A stretch of DNA of 8,522 nucleotides from Paracoccaceae bacterium (GTDB lineage Bacteria > Pseudomonadota > Alphaproteobacteria > Rhodobacterales > Rhodobacteraceae): NCBI GenBank assembly GCA_026709725.1, contig JAPOSK010000225.1:1-8522 (forward strand), given 5' to 3'. Shown here piece by piece: positions 1-6,185 of the stretch (its first letter is position 1; every line of letters starts with the position of its first letter). A model generated the notes under the pieces. That model saw nothing but the letters and a program-made list of their open reading frames with translations, made no database searches and was not told the DNA's origin. The translations under genes were made by a program, and so were the position numbers.

Positions 1-50
1 CAAGGATGGCTGATTCGAGCCGTCAGCAGTCTTGGCACTTAGGTATATAA
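1..50 (+). other. Tail of an upstream coding region (two candidate frames)
   Basis: Two forward frames run in from the left edge. The frame shared with the downstream ThDP-domain gene reads QGWLIRAVSSLGT and stops at TAG 40-42, then stays open into the ATG at 79. The other reads RMADSSRQQSWHLGI and stops at TAA 48-50. The first contains a Trp-Leu about 30 residues before the His-Pro pair that opens the next gene, much like the linker before the C-terminal domain of acetolactate-synthase-like enzymes. This is therefore either the end of a separate N-terminal (PYR) subunit or part of one enzyme interrupted by a nonsense codon. The window holds too little to decide. Confidence 0.4.
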
Positions 51-78
51 TCCCCTTGAGTCCGCTCTTGCACGCGAC

Positions 79-660
79 ATGTCGACGGAGCCCGTGCATC
101 CGATTCAGGTGGTTCGTGCCATGCGAGAGGCGATGGCGGACCAGGATGTGCTGGTGTGTGACTCCGGTTTCAATCAAATCTGGGGCGGGCAGTGTTTCGA
201 TGTTCGCAGTTCCGGTCGCTGCTATCTTGGCCCACGGGGCTTCGGTGTTATGGGCTATGGTCTCCCTGCCGCGATCGCGCGTGCAATGACAACGCCGGAT
301 CAGACCGTCTACTGCCTCATTGGTGATGGTGGCTTTGCCATGGTCATCCAGGAGCTGGAAACAGCCGTTCGCTGCGGGGTCAATCTGACCATCGTCGTGA
401 TGAACAATTCCGGCATGCAGTTCATTCAGGACAATCAACGCTTGTTTTTCGGGGGACGGCTGATCTCGACCGCGTTCTCCGAGCTGGACTATGCTGCAAT
501 CGCCCGTGCCTTTGGTTGTCATGGGATCCGTGTTGAGACAAGCGGCAAACTGGATGCTGCCTTCGCTGAGGCGGCGGCAAGCCCAAAGACGACCGTGATT
601 GACGTGCATGTTGATAACTCCGCCGTGCCCGAGCGAACCAGCCTGCAATCCTTCAGATAA
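79..660 (+). CDS. ThDP-binding C-terminal (PP) domain of an acetolactate-synthase-like enzyme; subunit or truncated gene
   Basis: This 193-residue protein is the pyrophosphate-binding half of a ThDP-dependent enzyme of the acetolactate synthase / decarboxylase type. The ThDP-Mg motif is present: GDGG at residues 82-85 and the Asn pair at 109-110, about 27 residues later. The family segment GPRGFGVMGYGLPAA (51-65) precedes it. The N-terminal PYR and middle domains, which carry the catalytic Glu, are missing, whereas full-length family members are about 550-600 residues. The ATG at 79 has no recognisable ribosome binding site, and the same frame is open back to a TAG at 40-42. Either this is the PP subunit of a naturally split enzyme, as in two-subunit sulfopyruvate decarboxylases, or it is the remnant of a fused gene with a nonsense mutation. 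The family is clear; substrate and integrity are not. The SDR gene starts 17 nt after its stop. Confidence 0.8.
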   Translation: MSTEPVHPIQVVRAMREAMADQDVLVCDSGFNQIWGGQCFDVRSSGRCYLGPRGFGVMGYGLPAAIARAMTTPDQTVYCLIGDGGFAMVIQELETAVRCGVNLTIVVMNNSGMQFIQDNQRLFFGGRLISTAFSELDYAAIARAFGCHGIRVETSGKLDAAFAEAAASPKTTVIDVHVDNSAVPERTSLQSFR

Positions 661-676
661 TCATCGGATACAGGAT

Positions 677-1459
677 ATGAACCGGCAGCGATCCCTTCAT
701 GGCAAAACAGCAGTTGTTACCGGCGGTACACGGGGCATCGGGCGTTCCATTGTTGAACGGTTTGCAGGTGAAGGAGCGAATATCGCACTGTGCGCCCGCA
801 CGCCTTCCGACCTGAACGACACGCAGTCTGTGGTCGAGGCAGCAGGTCGTCTCTGCCTTGCGCAAACCGCCGACCTGTCTGACAGGGCTTCCATCAGTGA
901 TTTCAGTGAGCGGGTTCTTGAGGAGTTCGGGAGCATTGACATCATCATAAACAACGCAGGAGTCTATCTGGATCGGGGGACTGTGGCCGAGAGTGATCCG
1001 GATGACTGGTGCAGGAACCTGATCATAAACCTTCACGGCCCCTACCTCGTCACACGGTTTTTGCTGGCAGGGCTGAATGATGGCGGCAAGATCCTGAATC
1101 TGTCCTCCGGCAAGGGTCTGAGTGCCGGTGTCGATGCCGCTTCCTATCATGTTGCAAAGGCAGGACTGCACATGTTGACCGAATGTCTGGCCAACGAGCT
1201 CTGGCCACGCAGGATCGACGTGAACAATATCATTCCCGGTCCCGTTGCCACCACGACATTCAGCCGTGAGGACCCGGTGAAGCGGAGTCCACCCGAAGTG
1301 CTTCTTGAAAAGTACAAAACCGAGATTCCGCACGGCTTGCCCGCATGGGAACGGGTGAAGCACCCCGATGAGGTTGCCGATCTGGTTTTCTGGCTGGCGA
1401 CACTGCCGGCGGGCGGGCCAAGCGGGCAAACATTCTCACTTGCAAGGAGACCGCTCTAG
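677..1459 (+). CDS. Short-chain dehydrogenase/reductase (SDR), classical type
   Basis: A 260-residue NAD(P)-dependent oxidoreductase of normal classical-SDR length. The Rossmann cofactor motif TGGTRGIG lies at residues 15-22 and the NNAG motif at 92-95. The catalytic set is Ser143/144, Tyr157 and Lys161 (YHVAK), followed by the IIPGPV segment at 185-190. The reaction is probably a hydroxyl/carbonyl interconversion on a pathway intermediate; specificity cannot be read. A longer frame opens at ATG 599 inside the previous gene, but ATG 677 puts the first beta strand at the usual distance from the N terminus. The ribosome binding site is weak: GGA at 666-668, with AGGA 672-675 too close to the ATG to be ideal. 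The TAG stop abuts the ATG of the transketolase gene, so expression is probably coupled. The sequence around residues 195-228, often the substrate lid in SDRs, is charged and not diagnostic. Confidence 0.9.
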   Translation: MNRQRSLHGKTAVVTGGTRGIGRSIVERFAGEGANIALCARTPSDLNDTQSVVEAAGRLCLAQTADLSDRASISDFSERVLEEFGSIDIIINNAGVYLDRGTVAESDPDDWCRNLIINLHGPYLVTRFLLAGLNDGGKILNLSSGKGLSAGVDAASYHVAKAGLHMLTECLANELWPRRIDVNNIIPGPVATTTFSREDPVKRSPPEVLLEKYKTEIPHGLPAWERVKHPDEVADLVFWLATLPAGGPSGQTFSLARRPL

Positions 1460-2284
1460 ATGAAACGGAACCTCTGTGAACTGGAAGAAATCGCCACCCG
1501 TTTGCGCCTTCGTGTACTGGAAATGGTGGCAGCGACGGGGCAGGGCTATGTCCAGCAGGGCCTCGGTGCAGCAGATATTTTTACCGCACTCTACTTTGCC
1601 GAAGCGCGGCACAGGCCGGAAGATCCGTCCTGGCCGGACCGCGACAGGGTCTTCCTGACGACAGCACACAATACGGCGATCTTTTATGCCGCACTGGCCG
1701 AGTGCGGATACTTCGATATCAAAAAACTCGAAACCTATGTTCAGGACGGTTCGACGCTGGAAATCAACTCCTCAGAACGGATGGGCCCGTTTGTTGAGGC
1801 AACCTGCGGCTCGCTGGGGCAGGGGCTCTCGGTTGCGGTTGGCACATCCGCAGCGGTGAGGCGCCAGGGCCGCTTGACGCGATGTTATGTCATCATGGGT
1901 GATGGTGAGATGCAGGAGGGTCAGGTCTGGGAAGCACTGATGTCGGCAGCGGCCTGGGGCCTCGACAACCTTTGCGTCATTCTCGACTTTAATGAGATGC
2001 AGTGTGAGGGGCACATGGACAGGGTTATGACTCTCCGCCCCGTTTGCGAGAAACTCGAGGGTTTTGGTTTTGCGACCCATGATATCGATGGCAATGATCT
2101 GGGTGTCCTGCTGAACACCTTCGATGCTGCAAGAGAGACCAGGGGCAGGCCCACATTCATCAAGGCCAGGACCTTGGTCGGAAAGGGCGTGAAGGCTCTT
2201 GAAGGGTTGATGGCGCATCAGTTGATGTTTCCACCGGAACTCGCTGAGAAAGCCATGGCAGAGATCAGGGGGACGGTGGCATGA
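1460..2284 (+). CDS. Transketolase-like protein, N-terminal (ThDP-binding) subunit
   Basis: This 274-residue protein covers the first third of a transketolase, the half that binds the ThDP diphosphate and metal. The motif GDGEMQEGQVWEA starts at residue 147 and the metal-ligand Asn is in DFN (176-178). The conserved GSLGQGLSVAVG lies at 117-128. A strong AAGGAG site (1444-1449) lies 10 nt before the ATG, which directly follows the SDR stop. It overlaps the C-terminal subunit gene by ATGA, as expected for two chains of one active site. Two-gene transketolases are known, including catabolic ones such as apulose-4-phosphate transketolase (AptAB) and the sulfofructose transketolase SqwGH. One oddity: the segment usually written SKGHA reads TTAHN around His70, keeping the histidine but changing the residues before it. 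The C-terminal segment usually containing WHG reads MAHQL. These changes hint at a non-standard substrate, but the substrate is unknown. Confidence 0.9.
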   Translation: MKRNLCELEEIATRLRLRVLEMVAATGQGYVQQGLGAADIFTALYFAEARHRPEDPSWPDRDRVFLTTAHNTAIFYAALAECGYFDIKKLETYVQDGSTLEINSSERMGPFVEATCGSLGQGLSVAVGTSAAVRRQGRLTRCYVIMGDGEMQEGQVWEALMSAAAWGLDNLCVILDFNEMQCEGHMDRVMTLRPVCEKLEGFGFATHDIDGNDLGVLLNTFDAARETRGRPTFIKARTLVGKGVKALEGLMAHQLMFPPELAEKAMAEIRGTVA

Positions 2285-3273
2285 CCGATCATGATCTGGA
2301 AGAATTCGAAGCTGCCGACTTCATCAATCGGACCCACAAGCCAGTTCCGCGCAGCTATGGTGATGCGCTGGTTGCAGCCGCACATGAGGATCCGCGCATT
2401 GTCTGCCTGACGGCGGACCTGGCCACGCCGACCGAAACCGACATTTTCCGCGATACGTTTCCTGAGCGCTACCACAATGTCGGAATTGCCGAAGCCAATA
2501 TGATCGGTTTGGCGGGCGGTATGGCACGGACCGGCGAAATCCCCTTCGTGCACACGTTTTGTGCATTTGCCACCAGGCGCTGCTTTGACCAGATCACGAT
2601 GCAGGCCGCCTATCCAAACCTTCCGGTCAAGATCATTGGCTTCCTGCCCGGGGTCGCAACACTGCTGGGCGTTTCGCACCAGGCGATTGAAGATGTGGCA
2701 ATGATGCGGACCGTTCCAAATATGCTGGTCCTTGATCCTTCAGGCCCTGAGTATCATGCGTCCGCCGTTGACATGGCACGTGCCCATGACGGTCCGGTCT
2801 ATCTTCGTCTGAAACGGCCCGAGACACCACCAGAGCATGGGATCATTCCAAAGTCCCTCACGGCAGGAAAGGGGATTGTTGCCCATGACGGACAGGACAT
2901 CACGATCGTCGCTGCCGGTCTCTCTGTCGGGCATGCGCTTGTCGCGGTCGGGGAGCTGGCGAGAGAGGGCATCGCTGCAGGTGTTATTGACATGCCCTTC
3001 ATCAAGCCAATTGACGCAGACCTGATTTGCAATGCAGCCGGCAGGACCGGTGCCCTCGTCACCGCCGAGAACCATTCAGTCATCGGGGGTCTTGGCTCAG
3101 CCGTCGCTGAAATTCTGGCTGATGCAGGGATCGGGTTGCCCTTCCGGCGTGTTGGACTTGCCGACCGCTATGCTGAGGGCGGGTCAACCGCGTATCTTTT
3201 CAGGAAGTACCATCTTGACTCGACTGCCATTGCAGCGGCGTGCCGTGATGTTGTCGCCCGCAAGAAAGGCTGA
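2281..3273 (+). CDS. Transketolase-like protein, C-terminal (PYR plus C-terminal domain) subunit
   Basis: This 330-residue partner of the preceding gene carries the pyrimidine-binding domain and the C-terminal domain. The cofactor-activating Glu is Glu71 in NVGIAEANMIGLAGG (67-81). The family segments FATRRCFDQI (96-105) and GVSHQAIEDVAMMR (130-143) follow. The C-terminal domain contains AENHSVIGGLGSAVAE. With the N-terminal subunit it should form a heteromeric ThDP enzyme moving a two-carbon ketol unit between a ketose and an aldose; a DXS-like condensation is a less likely alternative. The start is supported by AGGGGGA at 2267-2273, 7 nt before the ATG, and by the 4-nt overlap with the previous stop. 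A short N-terminal extension of about 20 residues precedes the domain. The 41-residue small gene starts 3 nt after its stop. Confidence 0.9.
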   Translation: MTDHDLEEFEAADFINRTHKPVPRSYGDALVAAAHEDPRIVCLTADLATPTETDIFRDTFPERYHNVGIAEANMIGLAGGMARTGEIPFVHTFCAFATRRCFDQITMQAAYPNLPVKIIGFLPGVATLLGVSHQAIEDVAMMRTVPNMLVLDPSGPEYHASAVDMARAHDGPVYLRLKRPETPPEHGIIPKSLTAGKGIVAHDGQDITIVAAGLSVGHALVAVGELAREGIAAGVIDMPFIKPIDADLICNAAGRTGALVTAENHSVIGGLGSAVAEILADAGIGLPFRRVGLADRYAEGGSTAYLFRKYHLDSTAIAAACRDVVARKKG

Positions 3274-3276
3274 CAG

Positions 3277-3402
3277 ATGACCATTGCATGCATGTTCTGT
3301 GAAGGGAGAAAGTGCCAGGACCCCGGTCCCTGTTCCCCGAATCTGGCAGCGGTGGATTTTTATCCCCTTGATCCTGCAGCGTGTACAGGATGGTCGGCCT
3401 GA
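3277..3402 (+). CDS. Small cysteine-rich protein, 41 residues
   Basis: I do not recognise this family. The frame encodes 41 residues with five cysteines: Cys5, Cys8, Cys13, Cys19 and Cys36. The first four sit in a CxxC-x4-C-x5-C layout that could bind zinc or an iron-sulfur cluster. It has no membrane segment or signal peptide. Three things support it as a real gene. AAAGG (3265-3269) lies 7 nt before the ATG; it starts 3 nt after the transketolase stop; and its TGA shares a base with the ATG of the next gene (TGATG, 3400-3404), a classic coupling arrangement. It fills exactly what would otherwise be a 128-nt gap in a compact operon. Residues 19-22 read CSPN, like the start of the CxPxR motif modified by formylglycine-generating enzymes, but a Leu replaces the Arg. 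Possible roles include a metal-binding accessory protein or a leader peptide; none is established. Confidence 0.6.
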   Translation: MTIACMFCEGRKCQDPGPCSPNLAAVDFYPLDPAACTGWSA

Positions 3403-4565
3403 TGCTGGCGGCTGCAACCATTGAACAAAAAATGTTCAGCGAGTCACTGACCCTGGCTTCACTTGACCTGTTTCCTCTGCGGGCTTCAGGTGGTGTCAGC
3501 CCGTCGATGGCACTCGCTGCCATGCAGACCCGTCCTGCACTCCTGCTTTCGGTGACGGATAAAAATGGTTGCACCGGATATGGTGAGGTCTGGGCAAACT
3601 TTCCATCGCGCGCCAACATTCACAAGCAGCATCTGATCGAGGATGTGATCACGCCGAAACTGCAGGGTTTCACCTATTGCGAACCGCAGGAAGCTGTCAT
3701 CTATTTGAGAGACACACTCGAGATTTACTTTCTGCATATTGGCCAGGAGCGCGTGTTTGAACACATTCTTGCCGGGATTGATACAGCGCTTTGGGATCTG
3801 GCTCTTCGAAGTGCCGGCTGCAGCTTTGCCGAACATATGGGTCTGCCCCCGCATGCGCAGTGTTATGCAAGTTCAATCAACCCCGAAGATCTCGAAGCCA
3901 GGTTTCGGGAACATGCCGGTTACGGCCAGATGGCGTTCAAGCTCAAGCTGGGCTTTGGTGATGACAGGGATATCGCGTTTGTTGAGCGCGCCTGCCGGCA
4001 CTGTCCACATGGTGCACGCATCATGATCGACAGCAACCAGATATGGCAACCGGATCATGCGGCCAGGATGTTGAAGCGACTTGAAGGATTCAACCTCTGC
4101 TTTGCGGAAGAACCTCTGCCGGCCAATGCGCCGGTTTGCGCCTGGGAGAGACTGGCCAGAGCCACGAGTATTCCCCTGGCTGCCGGTGAAAACATCTACG
4201 GTGCAGCCAATTTCCAGTCAATGGTTGATGCAGGCGTGCAATACCTCCAGCCCGATGTCGCAAAATGGGGTGGGATTTCGGGCATCCTGGGTCTGGTGGA
4301 TGATCTGCCCGCCTCCGTGAGGCTCTGGCCCCATTTTATGGGGACTGCTGTCGGCCAGATGGCGGCCCTGTCCATCTCTGCGGCAGCCGGTGACGGCTCG
4401 GTCTGCGAGATGGATGTCAACACAAATCCACTCCGCACCGATCTTTGCGGTGATATCCTGTCGATCAGGAACGGTGCGGTTCCCCTCCCGGACACCCCCG
4501 GGCTTGTCGTGATGCCGGAGTCCGGGAAGTTGAGTGAATTCTCCGACGCCAATCTGTCGCTGTGA
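3402..4565 (+). CDS. Enolase superfamily protein, mandelate racemase subgroup (probable acid-sugar dehydratase or racemase)
   Basis: A 387-residue cytoplasmic TIM-barrel enzyme that abstracts a proton alpha to a carboxylate, stabilised by Mg2+. Typical members are sugar-acid dehydratases, racemases and cycloisomerases. Seen in the sequence, numbered from this start: the KLK motif with Lys180 and Lys182; metal ligands Asp210 (MIDSNQ), Glu236 (EEPL) and Glu263 (GEN); and the Asp285-His311 pair (PDVAKWGG and WPHFMG). The full catalytic set is intact, and the Asp-His dyad places it in the mandelate racemase subgroup rather than with muconate-lactonizing enzymes. The frame is open from GTG 3381. 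I chose ATG 3402 because it overlaps the previous stop as TGATG and has AGGA at 3387-3390; ATG 3432 is an alternative nearer the first beta strand. In this operon it probably dehydrates a sugar acid, but the substrate is unknown. Confidence 0.88.
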   Translation: MLAAATIEQKMFSESLTLASLDLFPLRASGGVSPSMALAAMQTRPALLLSVTDKNGCTGYGEVWANFPSRANIHKQHLIEDVITPKLQGFTYCEPQEAVIYLRDTLEIYFLHIGQERVFEHILAGIDTALWDLALRSAGCSFAEHMGLPPHAQCYASSINPEDLEARFREHAGYGQMAFKLKLGFGDDRDIAFVERACRHCPHGARIMIDSNQIWQPDHAARMLKRLEGFNLCFAEEPLPANAPVCAWERLARATSIPLAAGENIYGAANFQSMVDAGVQYLQPDVAKWGGISGILGLVDDLPASVRLWPHFMGTAVGQMAALSISAAAGDGSVCEMDVNTNPLRTDLCGDILSIRNGAVPLPDTPGLVVMPESGKLSEFSDANLSL

Positions 4566-4741
4566 GCGGTACCCGGACATCCTGACAGGACACCGTGCCA
4601 AAAGCATGCCCCCCGCTTCCGGTCCGAGGTGATGCACTCACCAGTGATCCTGGATCCGGACTGGAATGGGGAGAACAATTGATTCTCCACCGGCAACCGA
4701 TATCATCCCTGATTGAATATTCTTTGTGGAGGAAAGAGAAC
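4566..4741 (+). promoter_or_regulatory. Intergenic region with candidate promoter for the FGE gene
   Basis: This gap contrasts with the near-zero spacing upstream, so a new transcript may begin here. A plausible sigma-70-like promoter is TTGATT (4679-4684), 16 nt, TATCAT (4701-4706), which would start RNA near 4713 and leave a leader of about 30 nt. No clear terminator for the upstream operon is visible, so read-through is possible. The promoter is a pattern match only. Confidence 0.35.
4728..4733 (+). promoter_or_regulatory. Strong ribosome binding site fixing a TTG start
   Basis: GGAGGA lies 8 nt before the TTG at 4742, an ideal distance. The in-frame ATG at 4760 would be 26 nt away and the GTG at 4595 lies well upstream, so this site decides the start of the FGE gene. 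Confidence 0.7.
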
Positions 4742-5698
4742 TTGAATTCTGATGCAAGCATGCTGCTGGCCAGTGGTGCCTGCTGCGCACCGCCGGGCAG
4801 CACAACCGACAGGGCTGCGATGATATGTCCGCAGGGCCGGCGACGGGTTGCGAAACATGCTGTCCGGATCCCGGGCGGATCGGGTTGCCTCGGCACTGGG
4901 AGGCCTGAGCTGACCATTGACGAGGAAGGCCCGCTTCGGGAGACAAGAATAAAGCCATTCAGGATTGCGGCAACCGCCGTTTCCAACGAGGAATTCTCAC
5001 AGTTTATCGCGGCCACCGGCTATGTGACAGAAGCCGAGCGTATCGGCTGGTCATTCGTATTCTGGTCCGACCTGCCTGATGGTGTGTCGACAACACAGGC
5101 GGTTGCCGGTGCCGAATGGTGGCGCAGGGTTGATGGCGCACGCTGGGATCGGGTTGATGGTGCGACAGCCGCTGACCCTTCCCACCCTGTCGTTCATATC
5201 TCATGGAACGATGCGCGCGCCTATGCCCGCTGGGTTGGCGGACGCCTCCCGACTGAACCCGAATGGGAGCATGCCGCCCGCGGCGGTCTTGGTGATGTGC
5301 GCTTTTCCTGGGGTGATCGTGAACCCGATGACAGAACCCACTTTCCCTGCAATATCTGGCAGGGTGATTTCCCCAACCGGAACGATGCACTTGACGGCTA
5401 CAGCGCAACCGCCCCGGTGCGATCTTATGAGGCGAACGGTTATGGCCTCTACAACATGATGGGAAATGTCTGGGAATGGACAGCGGAGCCATTTCGACTC
5501 AAGTCACTGAAGAAATCAACGCGCATCCGGGTCGCCCATATGCGCGGTTTCAAACTGCTGAAGGGAGGCTCATTTCTCTGCCACAAAAGCTATTGCTACC
5601 GCTACCGTATTGCCGCCCGTACCGGGAGCTCCCCCAACAGCACCACATCCCATCAGGGCTTTCGCGTTGTCTGGGATATCGGCAACTCCGCCGACTGA
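4742..5698 (+). CDS. Formylglycine-generating enzyme (FGE/SUMF1 family)
   Basis: A 318-residue member of the FGE-sulfatase family, which oxidises a cysteine in CxPxR motifs of sulfatases to formylglycine using O2 and a copper-bound cysteine pair. The active-site segment GGSFLCHKSYCYRYR (275-289) keeps both key cysteines, Cys280 and Cys285, equivalent to Cys336 and Cys341 of human SUMF1. Other family landmarks are IPGGSG (43-48), the ATGYVTEAER stretch (91-100), HPVVHISWNDA (148-158), RLPTEPEWEHAARGG (168-182), NIWQGDFPNRND (204-215) and NMMGNVWEW (238-246). An N-terminal CCAPP (14-18) resembles a cysteine pair common in bacterial homologues. There is no signal peptide, so it should act in the cytoplasm. 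A TTG start is chosen from the ribosome binding site. No sulfatase or other protein with an exact CxPxR motif was noticed in the window, so the client is probably encoded elsewhere. The preserved catalytic pair argues for real FGE activity rather than an EgtB- or lectin-type relative. Confidence 0.9.
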   Translation: MNSDASMLLASGACCAPPGSTTDRAAMICPQGRRRVAKHAVRIPGGSGCLGTGRPELTIDEEGPLRETRIKPFRIAATAVSNEEFSQFIAATGYVTEAERIGWSFVFWSDLPDGVSTTQAVAGAEWWRRVDGARWDRVDGATAADPSHPVVHISWNDARAYARWVGGRLPTEPEWEHAARGGLGDVRFSWGDREPDDRTHFPCNIWQGDFPNRNDALDGYSATAPVRSYEANGYGLYNMMGNVWEWTAEPFRLKSLKKSTRIRVAHMRGFKLLKGGSFLCHKSYCYRYRIAARTGSSPNSTTSHQGFRVVWDIGNSAD

Positions 5699-5749
5699 AA
5701 CCGGCTGTGGCACCCACCGCCTGCGTTCGTATCCATCCCTTGTCTTCAC

Positions 5750-5911
5750 TTAGGCCATCTCCCCATTCAACTGCTTCGCCGGCGCCCGCAGCAGGAGGCG
5801 ACTGACAGCTCTAGGCGGGCCCAGCCTGTCGTCGTGGAAGTCATAGTAGGGGATTCCGTCAGGCACCACCCTGCGGGCGGTCCGGATGCCCGGCATCGGG
5901 GTGAGTGACAT
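5750..5911 (-). CDS. Small uncharacterised protein, 53 residues
   Basis: I do not recognise this family. The frame gives MSLTPMPGIRTARRVVPDGI at its start, then PYYDFHDDR and an Arg-rich middle (about 8 Arg in all), with no transmembrane segment or cysteines. The case for a real gene is the start: AAGGAG (complement of 5918-5923) lies exactly 6 nt before the ATG. The frame extends further upstream to an ATG at 6046, but that start has no comparable site. It converges with the FGE gene, with 51 nt between the stops, and diverges from the helix-turn-helix gene. The basic composition would suit a nucleic-acid-binding or toxin-antitoxin-associated small protein, which is only a guess. Confidence 0.5.
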   Translation of the reverse strand: MSLTPMPGIRTARRVVPDGIPYYDFHDDRLGPPRAVSRLLLRAPAKQLNGEMA

Positions 5912-6116
5912 GCGAGTCTCCTTGGGGAGGGGCACCAAAGCACGGGACAGTTCAACGCCCATGCGGGTTCTTGAACCTGTTATCATGCCGGACTTGCGCG
6001 ACCGCTGACATCCAAAAACCTTGGCATCGCCACACACAAAACGCAACAGTTCTACAGTTTATGGGACTTTCTCTTCACCCTAATTCAAAAAATAATATCA
6101 ATTTTAATAACAATAT

Positions 6117-6144
6117 TTGCTTTTAGTCGCTAATTTGATACTAT
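6117..6144 (+). promoter_or_regulatory. Candidate promoter of the XRE-PemK operon
   Basis: TTGCTT (6117-6122), 16 nt, TACTAT (6139-6144), within AT-rich DNA. The implied start near 6151 leaves a leader of about 35 nt containing GGAG (6173-6176). This is a pattern match; alternative -10 boxes such as TATATT (6144-6149) overlap it. Confidence 0.4.
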
Positions 6145-6151
6145 ATATTAG
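6130..6151. promoter_or_regulatory. Candidate operator: CTAAT-N12-ATTAG inverted repeat
   Basis: Perfect 5-bp arms CTAAT (6130-6134) and ATTAG (6147-6151) are separated by 12 bp and cover the proposed -10 box. A dyad overlapping the promoter directly upstream of an XRE-type regulator is typical of autorepression in toxin-antitoxin operons. The arms are short and the DNA AT-rich, so chance is possible. Confidence 0.3.
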
Positions 6152-6185
6152 TTCCATAAAGATAAACAGCACGGAGACATATCTC

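Larger units (their letters stand above)
5912..6185. promoter_or_regulatory. Divergent AT-rich intergenic region
   Basis: No gene is seen here. Between the minus-strand small gene and the helix-turn-helix gene, the sequence changes from ordinary composition (5912-6060) to strongly AT-rich (about 6080-6170), quite unlike the flanking coding DNA. A short GGTTC-TT-GAACC inverted repeat lies at about 5978-5989. The AT-rich part holds the probable promoter and operator listed separately. Confidence 0.5.

Noticed and set aside
599..676. Longer start (ATG 599) for the SDR gene
   Set aside because: It adds 26 residues that overlap the ThDP-domain gene and precede the normal SDR N terminus, with no ribosome binding site.
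653..1429. Long minus-strand open frame opposite the SDR
   Set aside because: It lies wholly opposite a gene with complete SDR motifs and its translation has no family resemblance; it is a shadow.
4595..4741. GTG 4595 start for the FGE gene
   Set aside because: The extra 49 residues show no FGE-family similarity and include the proposed promoter; the GGAGGA-TTG start is better placed.
4465..5016. Minus-strand frames opposite the enolase and FGE genes
   Set aside because: Composition is Arg/Ser/Pro-rich and motif-free, lying opposite well-supported genes.
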